Positions 1 to 11,076 of a stretch of 64,000 nucleotides of DNA are shown here, piece after piece. A program made the position numbers and the translations under genes. The notes below the pieces were generated by a model. The model did no database searches and was not told the origin of the DNA. It saw only the letters and a program-made list of their open reading frames with translations. Source of the stretch: Plantago major (lineage: Eukaryota > Streptophyta > Magnoliopsida > Lamiales > Plantaginaceae); contig CM048841.1 in assembly GCA_026545765.1 (NCBI GenBank), positions 103,823,542-103,887,541 of the forward strand. Direction: 5' to 3'. How positions within the stretch are numbered: position 1 is the first letter of the stretch; each line of letters begins with the position of its first letter.

Positions 1-260
1 ATTACATGTAATTGTCTATATTTAACATGTAACTGTCTATATTTAACATGTCACTGTCTATGATTAGCAATAAAAGTGATAGTGTTTATGTTGAATGTGT
101 AGTTCTCTATGTGTAGACTAAAATAGTCTAGATATTACATGTAATTGTCTATATTTAACATGTAATTGTCTATGGTTAGCAATAAAAGGTGATAGTGTTT
201 ATGTTGAATGTATAGTTGTCTATTTCTGCACTAAAATTGTCTAGATATTACATGTAATAT
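1..260. repeat. Tandem repeat with TGTCTA motifs, units about 113-133 bp
   Basis: The words ATTACATGTAATTGTCTATA, AACATGT and TTAGCAATAAAA recur in the same order. Units begin near 1, 134 and 247, and the last is cut short. Each unit contains several TGTCTA words, the reverse complement of the motif found across 900-4160. It looks like the subterminal array of the surrounding element. Confidence 0.65.
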
Positions 261-390
261 TCAACTGCTTCTATGTCTATTCATGAAATCAGGTGATGTA
301 CTACCAGAAAAAAATGAAGATGAACCACTAGTAGGGTCTTTGTTAGCTAGGCAGAACTGCTAGTACATATGAAGAACTCTTTGAATTGAA

Positions 391-663
391 TTGTATCGGA
401 GGCAAGCTGCACTTTTAGGATTCAGCGTCAAATTGTCTACAACGAAACGTTACGTAGGTACTAGAAAAGTAAGGGTGAAGTATTTCAAGTGTTCTGCTGA
501 AGGTTGTACCAACTCAAAGGCAAAACAACCAAAAACACCATCACCATGCACACAAGGACAAACAAACACCAAAAGAAAAAGGAAACCAAAAGAAGTGCCA
601 GAAACTAGATGTGGGTGTATGGCTGCCATGAAAGTAAAATATTGTAAAGAGACAAACTTGTAA
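391..663 (+). pseudogene. FAR1-type DNA-binding domain fragment
   Basis: The translation contains GFSVKL, a basic stretch, YFKCSAEGC and later TRCGCMAAMKVKY. This matches the layout of the FAR1 DNA-binding domain (a WRKY-GCM1-type zinc finger) in FAR1-related proteins and Mutator-derived transposases. There is no ATG: the frame opens at a TTG. The preceding conserved word (EELFEL) sits in another frame, so a frameshift separates the two. No transposase core or SWIM domain follows. It is best read as a remnant belonging to the element around it. Confidence 0.6.
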
Positions 664-1132
664 AAGGTTGATATGCACTACATGAATCACACGCACCCTT
701 ACACTAGACCTGAATGGTAGCACCTCCAGAGGGTGGAAAGAAAGATAACACCACACAAAGCAGATGTCATAAATGCAATGGAAAAGTCAGGAATGAAGCC
801 TACTGTCACATTCAGGTACATGGCTTCCAACTCAGGTGGAGAAGAGTATGTGGGACATACTATAAGAGACCAAATCAACTACGTAAAACATTGTAAAAAC
901 TAGATAAAACATGTTAAAAACTAGACAGTTTTATACAACTGCACATAAAAAACTAGACAGTTTCACAAAATAGATAATCAAAGCATAAAACTATACAATA
1001 TATGTTAAAAACTAGACAGTTTCACACAAAACATTATCCCTGTCAACTAGACAATAAAAGCATAAAACTAGACAACAAAACTATAAAACTAGACAATAAC
1101 AATAAATACTTACATCAGGACTCGCAGCTACA

Positions 1133-1450
1133 TTAATTATCCCTGGCAACTTGGGAAGTTCTTATAGCATCAAACATATATGTAATGTTATGATCTGCTT
1201 CAACTTGAGAAAACCCAAGACTGAAGCTTGGACAGTCATTTCTCAACATCAGGAAGTACATGGCCACCATGTGATCTAATTGATTCAACACCCTAGGATC
1301 GGACCAAAACTTCTGTGTTTGTGATACTTCTTCTTGTGATGCAGATGCAGGCTCCACCTCAGGCACTTTCAGTGTTTTCAAAACACGAGCAGAATATGCG
1401 TGGAAAACAACTTCCACATTTCGTTTAAGAAATTGAAGTGCCTCATCCAC
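1133..1450 (-). pseudogene. Minus-strand transposon coding fragment, downstream exon
   Basis: This 105-codon frame is flanked on both sides by ACTAGACA-bearing spacers. It contains a PRVLNQLDHMVAMYFLML stretch and a short Ser/Glu-rich linker. It reads in the same direction as the fragments at 1766-2182, 2208-2730 and 2733-2963 and is probably a later exon of the same element gene. I do not recognise a defined domain. It could instead be an unrelated captured exon. Confidence 0.35.
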
Positions 1451-1765
1451 TTCCTACAAATATAAAAACCACTTTACATAAGCAGTAATTAAGAAAAAAC
1501 TAGACAATTCCATTAAAAAACAAGACAAAAATCACAAAAAAGGTAGGCAAATCAAGAAGTGTTAAAAACTATACAATAACTACTAAAAACTACGCAAGAA
1601 CTTCTAAAAACTAGACAAAATCAGCAAATTAAACAAAACAATTTCAGACAAAAAAAAAAAAAAAAGCAGACAAATACCACTGAAAGGTAACATATTCAAT
1701 AAAACTAGACAAAACATGCAAAAAACTATATAATTACAACTATAAAATAGACAAACTACACTATT

Positions 1766-2182
1766 TCAAAAATAAAAAGACATGAAAAATAGAGAATGAC
1801 TAACATCGCTGGAACTATTTTGAATTTCCGCATCAGTACGAACACAATCAGGAATAGGATATCTGATGCATGGAACAGTGCCATCATAAAGCACAGCAGG
1901 CTTGAATCTCTGCTTACTAATAGGATACCAGTCAATCATAAGAGAATTCCCATATCCAATATTCTTCTCTTTTTCAAGCCTCTCTGACAAATTCTTCATT
2001 GTCCAATGTTGAATAAGGGGAAGTGAACTAGAATCGGCACGACCTTGACATGGGAACCTATGTAGATAAGCCAGTACAAGCACAACTACACAACCATGCA
2101 TGAATATGGTTTTGCGTAGTTGACTTGTATTTAGAAACTGCATCACACAAAGTATCAACCACGAAACCACAACAATCCACAT
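1766..2182 (-). pseudogene. Minus-strand transposon coding fragment, middle exon
   Basis: The plausible coding part is about 2100-1800, with words such as YLHRFPCQGR, IQHWTMKNLSERLEKE and PAVLYDGTVPCIRYPIPD. It continues the direction of the mobile-domain-like fragment upstream on the minus strand (2208-2730). This arrangement resembles the segment that follows the mobile-like domain in Ulp1-associated plant transposon proteins. That assignment rests on family memory, and no catalytic motif is visible. Confidence 0.35.
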
Positions 2183-2207
2183 TACGTATAGAAGTTACTC
2201 TCTCCAA

Positions 2208-2730
2208 CTAAGTAACAAGTCTCATGTCAAGAGTATGGCCTGCAGTTGGTGCTAGGAAAATGCCACAAGCATAAAGCACAAAAACTCTCTTGAAATCATC
2301 CCCACGATCCTTCAAACTCAACAACACCTTCAACACAGCAGTAAGTATCACATCGGCCTTTTGATCTGTAATACCAAACTTAGCCCTCCAATTTTTCCTC
2401 AACTCCGCATCAGCAATGTAGGCAGCATCTTTCTTATCAGCATTCCTTAAATTCTGGTAACACAACTTCACAGGGAAACCAGGCTTCCTAGGAAGAAGAA
2501 AAATGTCTTGCACGTCTTCAGCGGTGATATGGTACTTATTCTCCCCTATCGTCTAAATACGTGTTTCTCCATTAAACCTCTCCACTAGCCAGGGTACGAT
2601 ACCCAATGGAATAGACTTGAATTTCAAATGAAGCAACCCACCGAAACCAATATCTACCACACTTTGTCTCTGTGCATCATTCAACTTCTACAACATGTCA
2701 ACCATAAGTTTTGCAGAACCGCCAGGTCTG
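2208..2730 (-). pseudogene. Plant-mobile-domain-like transposon protein, broken by stops
   Basis: The minus-strand translation has a recognisable flow: GFGGLLHLKFKSIPLGIVPW, then ERFNGET, then ITAEDVQDIFLLPRKPG, and later FKRVFVLYACGIFLAPT. This resembles the mobile-like/DUF1985-type domain found ahead of Ulp1-like domains in plant transposons. In-frame TAG codons interrupt it at 2553-2555 and near 2689, with another close to 2735. It is therefore a pseudogene. The assignment rests on remembered family patterns and needs a profile search. Confidence 0.5.
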
Positions 2731-2732
2731 TA

Positions 2733-2963
2733 CTATTTCTTTAAACCTTGCTCAACCTCCACAATGTTCTGACTGACACAAATTATATTATCAGCTTGCT
2801 CAGGTGCAGCATTAGCAACTCGGAGACCCACCTTAACACGTTTAATCTGCCTCTTCTGCCTTGGCTTAGGAACCTTTGGAACAATCACCTTCTTCTTAGG
2901 TACCTTATTATTCTTCGATTTATTCGTCAGTCCATCGTTACCTAACAATACAAAAAAAAACAC
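2733..2963 (-). pseudogene. Basic Lys/Pro-rich N-terminal fragment of the same transposon gene
   Basis: The translation is strongly basic (KKKVIVPKVPKPRQKRQIKR), like a nuclear-localisation or linker segment. It lies directly upstream (minus strand) of the mobile-domain-like fragment. It ends in LKK just before an in-frame stop. It is probably an early exon of the same element gene, with no function of its own. Confidence 0.35.
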
Positions 2964-3754
2964 ATATTAAAAACTATACAATTTATATGAAAAACTAGAC
3001 AATACATACTAAAAACTAGACAGTTCAACACAACTGCACAACAAAAAGACATAACATGAAAAACTACACAAATATTGTTAAAAACTAGACCATATGTGTT
3101 AAAAGTTAAAACATAAGGTATTTACATCAAAACTAGAAGATGTATGGTAAAAACTATACAGTTTTACACAACTGCACAACAAAAAATCTATAACATGATA
3201 AACTAGACAAATATTGGTAAAAACTAGACCATAAGATATTTACATAAAAACTAGACAATTTCACACAAAAAGTTGTAAACATGAAAAAGTAGACAATATA
3301 TGTTAAAAACTAGACAATTTCAAACAAAACATTCAGAAAATTCAAACAAACAACAAATCCCCGCAAAAAACATATACAATGTACACAACCACATAGCAAA
3401 GCTAAAAATCATAAAAAGTAGATGATACATGTTAAAAACTAGACAATACATACTAAAACCTCGACAGTTTCCCACAAAAAAATGTTCAAAACAAACAGGC
3501 ATTCCACAATTTCCCACAATAAGATTCAAATGAAGAACATGATCATAAAATTCAACTGTAAAATCAACAGATCTAGCAAAAAAACTCAATTACGAACCAT
3601 AAACGCAACTAAAAAACACCACCATTATCACCGACAACAGGAACCTCCGTGTTCCCTTGCGCAAACATTCCACCACCATTATCACTGGCAACAGTCGAAT
3701 CAGCCATAAAAACGCCTAAAAAGCCGAGACAACAAATTAAAAACGTCAAAATCA

Positions 3755-3962
3755 ACTAACAACAACTTCAAAACACTAAAATCGAGCTTGAACAGACAAA
3801 TACCTGATGATCGCGCGATGAAAAGCTCCAGAAACTACCAAAAGCAAAAATCGAAACAAAAAAACCGTCAAAACCTAGTGACAACAACTTCAAAACACTA
3901 AAATCAAGTTTCAACAGACAAATACCTGATGATCGCGAGATGAAAAGCTCCAGAAACTAGGG
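3755..3962 (-). repeat. Direct duplication of about 75 bp at the 5' end of the element gene
   Basis: The word run ACAACTTCAAAACACTAAAA ... ACAGACAAATACCTGATGATCGCG ... GATGAAAAGCTCCAGAAACTA occurs at about 3760-3833 and again at about 3885-3960. On the minus strand each copy contains CATCAG followed by GTATTTG, a good exon/donor junction, so a leader exon appears to have been duplicated. Confidence 0.6.
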
Positions 3963-4070
3963 TTTTGCCAGATCCAGAGAAAATCACCAAACCAGAGAGA
4001 AAATCGGAAGAAACCGCTAGAAAAACTGAAAATGAGATTTTAAAAAAAGGGAAAAAAAACTGAAAATCAC

Positions 4071-4078
4071 CTTTTATA
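4071..4078 (-). promoter_or_regulatory. Candidate TATA box of the minus-strand element gene
   Basis: The minus strand reads TATAAAAG here. It is about 115 bp upstream of the first duplicated leader-exon copy and faces the minus-strand coding fragments. The position suits a start of transcription near 4045. This is inference from sequence only. Confidence 0.35.
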
Positions 4079-4777
4079 CTAAACCCATGAAAAAAACGGT
4101 ATGACCCGGTCCGCATTTTGACCCGTAAAATATAAAACAGGCAAAACTAAAAACTAGACAATTTCTATAGAAACCAAGGGGTCTCTCTGAACTTTCATAA
4201 CATGATAGGACTTTTATAAGACTAAGTAAAGACGAAATAGCCATCCAAATGTTGTTTTCGCCCAGCAAGACTTATGATGTGAGTATTATGTAGAGCACAG
4301 CAAGCACCAAAAAGTAATGTTGTGTCCAAAGAGTTCATGTAGTCTATTGGCAGCAGAGATGAAACATCAAAGGCACCCAAGACTTATAGACAACTGGGAC
4401 ATAGAAATAGAAGAAATCCTATAGCACTGGCTTGTCTTATTGCCACGTAACGGTACCACAAAAATATCCTATTTATTGGCTTACATCGTTTATCTATCGT
4501 AACATGTGCGATTCTAAGGGCACCAACATCTATGTAATGTATCATGTAGTGGACCAGTTTCCTTAAATCTCACCCTTTTCCAATTCACAAGGCTATGATT
4601 CTCAAGCAACAATGCAGAGTAACTTAATAAAGCACGAGCTCAATGAAAAGATGCTACCCCAACAACACAAGCAACAACTATTCGTAAACTCTTTGCACAA
4701 TGTATAAAGCCACAATGCTCGAAATCAACAACAAAATTATGATTATGCTCTTCCACAGTTAATGTGATACATTTCGA

Positions 4778-5400
4778 GTGAGATGGGTAAATAAAATCGA
4801 TTACCTCGAATGCCTCGGTGTGCTGGGAAGTATTCTAAGCCAGTGTAGGCTCAATAGTAAGCGCATCTCCCTTATATGTAGATTGATCACTTACATTTAT
4901 ACCAGAAGGTACCTCAATGGATTCGATAAGGGACTCTACTACCTGAGGAAGGGTGTCAGATACATCAGTGACTTCAGCCTCATTCTCGATAAGGGCAGTG
5001 AATATCAAATCATGAACCTTAGCGTGTTTAACATGAATCAGAGGCGAGCTTGCCATCTTTACTTGTCGAGGGGGTAGAGCAGTCATAGTAATTCGTGTAT
5101 TTTCCCGAGTGAACCTATACACATTTTCTCGACCTGAATACTCAGCATCCAAATCATATATCCATGGACGACCAAAAATCAAAAGACGATGCTTAGACTC
5201 TACTATGTCTCACAAAATAGAATCCGAGTAGTGTTCACACAATGAAAAGGTAAAGCAGCGAGTATTGACTGCTATAGGTTCGACATCTGTAATCCAGCCT
5301 AAGTTATAGGGGTCGGGGTGACTAGAAACGGTCAATGGAGGGTTTTTTTTCTCTCCTTTTGCTAGTAATGATCCAGGCAAATCATGTCTCTGATACCAAC
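4778..5400 (-). pseudogene. Truncated Ty3-gypsy gag-pol fragment (post-protease region)
   Basis: The minus-strand translation shows YNLGWITDVEPIAVN, then an FGRPWIYDLDAEY word and TRITMTALPPRQ. The (L/F)GRPW word lies downstream of the aspartic protease in plant Ty3-gypsy polyproteins. A TGA at 5210-5212 replaces an expected Cys codon between DSIL and the next conserved residues. No gag, reverse transcriptase or integrase could be seen, so most of the element is lost. The family call rests on the (L/F)GRPW context and direction. Confidence 0.6.
5388..5399 (-). other. Primer-binding site, initiator-Met tRNA type
   Basis: The minus strand reads TTGGTATCAGAG, which contains the TGGTATCAGAG core complementary to the 3' end of plant initiator methionine tRNA. 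It sits immediately inside the putative LTR at 5401 and ahead of the gypsy fragment, in the correct order and orientation for a minus-strand retroelement. Confidence 0.7.
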
Positions 5401-5680
5401 TGATAGAGTGCGGAAGCAATATAAAGATAAACAGGATTCTAACACGTAGAAATCCACAAGAACTAATAAAATACGATAGAATCCACTATCACAGAGTTAT
5501 AAACTCAAAGACATGGTTTGATAACAAAAAACGACATAAATCTGATACTTTTCTGATAAACAAGATTAACTCCCTAAAACCCTAGCTACTAACGAATATA
5601 AATAGCGACTCTAACCCTAACAGGCTGACCTAGAAGACTAAAGCCCAATGAAATCTACAATGTTATTAATGTTCTTAACA
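5401..5680 (-). repeat. Putative 5' LTR of the minus-strand retroelement
   Basis: In element orientation the segment begins TGTTAAGAAC and ends CTATCA, giving the TG...CA ends expected of an LTR, directly next to the primer-binding site. There is no second LTR in the window and no target duplication was found. The outer boundary is therefore a best guess. Confidence 0.45.
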
Positions 5681-6290
5681 TTGATAACTTATTCATATTA
5701 GAAAAGAACTCATTTCATTAACAACATAGACGTTCTGATTAATAACATAAATGATTTTAATGATAACTTAGTTCATCTTTAAATTATCTAGTGTTCGTTT
5801 CTCATGAGAACTTTATGATAGATCAAACTCTTATCAATTAGCAGTCAATTGGTTTAAGTTCCAGTTTCTTTTGAAATAACATAACTCTAACTCAACTTTT
5901 CTAAACCATGGACCATTAACTCAGCTTTTTTTCTCCCAAACTGCGCAAGAGCTGTTGCGTTGTGTTGAGAGGAAAATGAATGTGTATAAAAAGCGGCACT
6001 CTTGCTCGTTTGCTTTCGGTAATAAAGTTCGGCATGCTCCGTAATATAAAGGGATTAGAGACTTATTGTCATCATAGTGTAATCGTGCAAAATCATTATT
6101 CACAATCAACAACTTCGGCTAGATGTGACAAATAAACAATACTCCATAAGCATCTTGGGATGGATATAATCAAATACTTCATATACATGCGATGTAATTC
6201 GGTCATAATATCAGAGCACTTGGCTCACATTCTACGAGACAAAATCCATTCCGATAGTCAAACTTTTAAATAAGCTAAAATTATATCACA
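5681..6290. other. Intergenic, nothing recognised
   Basis: AT-rich sequence with only short open frames and no family motif. It contains no tandem repeat or transposon end that I can see. Confidence 0.5.
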
Positions 6291-6292
6291 TA

Positions 6293-6966
6293 CTACATCC
6301 GTCCCGCAGAACTTCATACATTTGACATTTGTAGTTTTCCTACAGAACTTCATACATTACTAAAAAATTAAGTTATTACACACACAAAAAATAATGAACA
6401 ATTTCAACTCTACTTACAAATTACATATGTACTTCCTTCATTTTTTTTTATAAGACGTTTTAGTTTTTTTCCCACCTGATCATTATAATTATAAGACGTT
6501 TTCCACCTTCTTAAATCTATGTCATTTAATTCTTCTTGGAAAATGAAGATTACAATAATGACTATTTCTTGACCGCTCCAGCTTCCAGCTTCCGTTTCTT
6601 TACTCCCTCTAGGTGATGGATGACAAAGAGTTTATTTGAATCATCATCATCAAATCCCAGGACGTAATTATAGTGGAGGAGGTGAGGAGTCTTATTGTAG
6701 TTTGTAAAAGTAGTTAATTAATTGCCTTCATTAAGTTGTAAAATGATGCTTATAATGAAAATCAGATTCACTTCATTAAGTTGTAAAATGATGCTTATAA
6801 TGAAAATCAGATTCACCTTAATAATTGTGCAAAACCTTAAACGTCTTATAAAAAAAACTGGAGTGAGTACAATTTTGTCCACTTTCTATTACTATATCAT
6901 TAATTTAACTTTTCACATAAAATTGCACATCAATCTTAATATATTAAGTTCTCCTTGAGAAAGGGG
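6293..6966. mobile_element. Stowaway-like MITE (GAACTTCATACATT family), interrupted
   Basis: The left end reads CTACATCCGTCCCGCAG followed by AACTTCATACATT. The right end reads AAGTTCTCCTTGAGAAAGGGG. TA dinucleotides flank both ends (6291-6292 and 6967-6968). The interior left and right of 6432-6867 lines up with the two halves of the complete copy at 52265-52515. This copy is therefore split by the second MITE. Confidence 0.7.
6432..6867. mobile_element. Second MITE (ATAAGACGTTT family) inserted in the first
   Basis: The terminal repeats read CTTCCTTCATTTTTTTTTAT... and, in reverse complement, CTCACTCCAGTTTTTTTTAT..., both running into ATAAGACGTTT. TA flanks lie at 6430-6431 and 6868-6869. 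Inside, a 45-bp segment (6727-6771) is repeated directly at 6772-6816. The ends and TA target suggest Tc1/mariner-derived Stowaway type. Confidence 0.75.
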
Positions 6967-6968
6967 TA

Positions 6969-8449
6969 TCAATTATAGTCTTGAAAATTGATAAACAATA
7001 TATACGTGCTAACAGTAATAATTAAAATGAGTCAATCATATTAATTTTCCAAACTCGCGGTATTTGGACCGTATATCAATATTCTATATTGAATATCGAT
7101 ATATAGAGCAAATATGTTTCGTGAAAGGATGTAAGCCATGACGAAATCGTATTGGCTAGTTAATAGCGACAGGACAAGGATCAGTGTTTAGTCATTGACT
7201 CATTAGTGCTTACATAGAAACATCAACTCATAAATAGTGATGTAATAATCCATTAATTAGCACGTAATGGTGTGGGAGGCGGAGTCTTGTGGGTATTAAA
7301 CATTGGTCTGATCTCAAATCAAGTAATCAACAACCTTGACAACTACATCATCACGTACTTATCCGAATAGCACCAATCGATAATCACGGAGCTTATTATA
7401 AACTCGGTTTGTTTAATGCATGCTCTCAATCTGGAAGGTGTCATTTCTTCTAACGGCACCGATTATATTATTCGTTCTATTTAACAAAACTAGTTAATGA
7501 CCAAAACTAGCTAATGATGTAGTTGGCAATTGAGAAGTTATATGTTAAACTGGTGCTAATACATCTATGATTTTGATTTCTAATTTCTCCCTTGAGATAA
7601 TGTGAGTGACATTTAAGTGGTTATGGACTCGTACTAGACGATGTACTAAACGACATGGTTGATCATATTTCTCGCCATCTATAATCTACTTTGGGTTTTG
7701 TTTTGGGGATTGAGTTCGATTGCATTTTCGCTTGTTTGAAGATATCTTATGCTCGGTCATGTACTTTAGTGGAAGTTTAATAAAACGTGCATTTGGTACA
7801 TTTAGGAATATCTAAGATGTGTGAAAATGTGAAAGATCGTGTAATGCGATTTATATATATATCTGGAAAGAACAATTGACATAAAACTTTTCATATTTTT
7901 TTCAATTATGTGAATTTCACATAAATATTTACAATGATATCACCATTTTTTATAACGTTTCCTTTTCTTTTATTCACGTTGGAAACTGAAACTCCTACCT
8001 TTGAAATGCGCATTGCATAAACCGCGATCCGTTTTATGCTCTTGACTTTGAAAGCTTAGAAGTTAGAACACAAACTCGGTTCCATGAAATTTCATCTTGT
8101 AGTTGTAATCATGGAGATCTTATTCCAATTTTAACCAATTAAACCACTCTTATGCAACATGAAAACACAAGAATGGTTTTGCATTATTACCTTTTTTCCG
8201 CTTCTCATTTTTCTTTCCATCATTCTTCTATTCCCCTGTCAGGTGTAGTAGTTCGATTTTGCTACGACTAAGCGTTTGTTTATTTTCTTAATTAATTAAT
8301 TAATTAATTGTTGAAACTGGTTCATAACGGTAACAGTAGCATTGGAGACATTGAACCTAAATGTATGTAGTAGTAGGATTTTCTTGAACATTCCAAAATT
8401 CAATCTTTAATTTTATTGTTAATTCAATTGGATACCACACTCACGGAAC
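6969..8449. other. Intergenic, nothing recognised
   Basis: AT-rich sequence without a supportable gene. A short (TTAA/ATTAATTA) run lies near 8290-8310. No promoter, RNA gene or transposon end was identified. Confidence 0.5.
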
Positions 8450-8639
8450 ATGCATTCGAATTACCGACAAAAAAAAGTTTTTAATAGCACGATGATATAT
8501 ACTACTAATATAATGGTGTGCATTGGCAAAAAGTCAATGTTAAGAACCGCTAAGAGAATAACAAAGGCGTGTTATATATGCTGTCCAATTAAGCTTGTTG
8601 ACCTCCTTGCCGGTGGATTAAATTTTGGAAATTTATTAA

Positions 8640-9460
8640 TACCTAATCCATCCATCCATATATTATGTAAAACACAATGGTTTAAACCTCATCAGATTCA
8701 TTCAGTCCTATGTGGAATTTTGTGGAATTAGTTACATTTTAGGCAGTATATATTTCAATATTATTTTTTGTATGTTAACTGCATATATAATTTTTATTAA
8801 ATCTCATATAATTTTATCTAAAAAAATTCAAAAAATATATGGAACATATATTTGAATTTGTCGTGACAAGACGAATCCATAGACACCAATCTTAAATACT
8901 ATTATTAATTAAATAAATTATTTTATCTATTAAAATTAAATATAAATTTATTAAATAAGATAAAATGAAATACTGAAATTTTAAAAATAGATTATTTATT
9001 AAATTAATTCATTTCTACGTGGAATTAGTTGCATTTTCAACCGGTATATACATATTTCACAGTTTATTTTTGGTATGTTGGTTGCATATATAATTTTTAT
9101 TAAATCTCATATAACTTTATCTACAAAAATCCAAAAAATATATTAAACATATATTTGAATTTCCCGTGACAAGACAAATCCATGGACACTAATCTTGAAT
9201 ACTATTATTTATTAAATAAATTATATTATTTATTAAAATAAAATATAAATTTATTAAATAAGATAAAATGAAATAATTAAATTTAAAAAATAGAGAATTT
9301 ATTAAATTAATTTAATCATATGTGGAATTTTGTGAAATTAGTTGCATTTTCAACCAGTATATATTTCACTGTTTATTTTTTGTATGCTGGCTGCATATAT
9401 AGTTCTTATTAAGTTTCATATAAATTTATCTACAAAACTCCGAAAAATGTTTATGTTTAT
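8640..9460. repeat. AT-rich tandem repeat, unit about 305 bp
   Basis: Units start at about 8700, 9005 and 9310, each opening with a TATGTGGAATTTTGTGGAATTAG-like word. Each then runs through GGTATGTTGGTTGCATATAT, AATCTCATATAA and TTGAATTTGTCGTGACAAG variants. The third unit is truncated near 9450. A further partial copy lies at 10060-10250, and the unit's first part recurs at 28690-28800. Confidence 0.7.
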
Positions 9461-9647
9461 ATTAATAGATATTTATATTTTCAATTAATATATAATAGAT
9501 ATTTATATCTTCAATTATACATTTTGATTCTACGGTTGAGCAGATTCCAAGTAGGGGGAGAGAATTTTGTTGCATAAAATTTTGCCAGGTTAAACGTGAG
9601 GAATTAAGGCTAATGTTTTAGCACTTAGATTATCAGTTGGGTGTTCT

Positions 9648-9784
9648 TATATAATATAATATAATATAATATAATATAATATAATATAATATAATATAAT
9701 ATAATATAATATAATATAATATAATATAATATAATATAATATAATATAATATAATATAATATAATATAATATAATATAATATAT
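9648..9784. repeat. (ATAAT)n microsatellite
   Basis: About 26 almost perfect copies of the pentanucleotide ATAAT form a 135-bp block. The open frame across it (a Tyr/Ile repeat on the minus strand) is a product of the repeat and not a gene. Confidence 0.95.
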
Positions 9785-10059
9785 AAAGTTGATGAGCTAA
9801 TTAAACCCACGAGATTCATTCAAATTTCATCCATCCTACGTGAAATTTTGATTTTACGATTAAGCAGAGTCTGAATAGGGGAACGTAGTAGTGTTGTTAC
9901 TGAGATCATGTGAGCAATGTTATTAATTGGTGATAAAATTTTATGTCTTATGGTTGCTGAAAGTGCGGAAGGTCATGAATAGTGTTTTCTAATAGATGAT
10001 TATTATTACTATTATTATTATTAATTAAATAAATCATTTCATTCACTAAAATAAAATAT

Positions 10060-10250
10060 TAATCTCATATAACTTTATCTACAAAAATTCAAAAAATATT
10101 TATAACATATATTTGAATTCGTCGTGACAGGACGAATCTATAGACACCAATCTTGAATACTATTATTAATTAAATAAATTATTTTATTCATTAAAATAAA
10201 ATATAAATTTATTGAATAAGATAAAATGAAATAATGAAATTTTAAAAATT
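10060..10250. repeat. Partial detached copy of the 305-bp repeat
   Basis: The stretch from AATCTCATATAACTTTATC through GTCGTGACAGGACGAAT to ATAAGATAAAATGAAATAAT matches the second half of the unit at 8700-9310. It lies beyond the (ATAAT)n block, so the array was split or dispersed. Confidence 0.65.
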
Positions 10251-10259
10251 AAAAACAAC

Positions 10260-11070
10260 TCATTAACACACATTATAAATAATTAACGTAGCATCAAACA
10301 TTAAAAAAGATACTCATTTTAAATAGTTTAGCATCAAACATTCTAGACAAACTAAAATATACGATTATTTTGATTAGCCTCATATATATATCCATACGAC
10401 CATACCATTTGTGCACTTTCGGTTATTCTGGCACTTTCGTATATTTTTCTACTATATTCTAAAGTTGATGGTTTACTTTGAAGCACACATGATCCACATG
10501 TGCATAAATGATACTTGGAGCGCTTTCTAATTACTTGGACATTTTCTAATGCAAAAATTAAAGTAAAAAGAAATTCATTTTAAATTGTATTAACTCTCTA
10601 GATTTTTTTTTTATTTTTGAATTTAGGTTTCGACTTTTCTCTAAATACTTATGTATGAAAAATAATGAATAGTCGTAGGAGATAGTGAATAAAGTTGAAG
10701 AGGTGAGAAGATAAAGAATAAATTAATAAATTAATTTTCAATTTTTAGGCATGTGAAGATGAGATCTATCCATATATTATAAAGACCAGTTTTTATTATC
10801 AATTCTAGCTATGGTACTTTGGCCTCAAATCAATGTGAGAAATTCTTTCATTTTTTTAGATTAAAAATTACAAAACAATTATAATCAGGGTAAATTTATT
10901 TTTGATGCCAAGTTAATGCGTATTTGGTTCTGTTACCTTTACAATTTTAATATAATTTTGGTTACATAATTCTGCCAATGATATTCAACATTTGCAACTA
11001 TTTATAAATGTAATCAATCAAATCTTCTAAATCCCATAATTCCATCAAAATCGCCACCCACACACTAATT
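10260..11070. other. Intergenic, nothing recognised
   Basis: AT-rich sequence with no supportable gene, RNA or transposon end. Confidence 0.5.
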
Positions 11071-11076
11071 TTCTTA

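Larger units (their letters stand above)
1..4170 (-). mobile_element. Decayed Mutator-like element with FAR1-like and mobile-domain-like fragments
   Basis: The stretch combines a FAR1-type zinc-finger fragment on + (391-663) with four minus-strand coding fragments at 2733-2963, 2208-2730, 1766-2182 and 1133-1450. A short motif, ACTAGACA, occurs about sixteen times by eye in the non-coding spacers. At 1-260 the motif appears in the opposite sense (TGTCTA/TGTCTAG). The last copy, near 4153, may mark the right end; the left end lies outside the window. Combining FAR1-like and Ulp1-associated genes is known for plant Mutator-like elements. The class is inferred, because neither terminal repeats nor a transposase DDE core could be seen. 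In-frame stops and a frameshift show that it is no longer coding. Confidence 0.5.

Noticed and set aside
1..260. Possible CRISPR-like array because of regularly repeated words
   Set aside because: The units are long imperfect tandem repeats without unique spacers, in a plant genome with splicing genes and plant transposons.
9625..9819. Tyr/Ile repeat frame
   Set aside because: It is the translation of the (ATAAT)n microsatellite.
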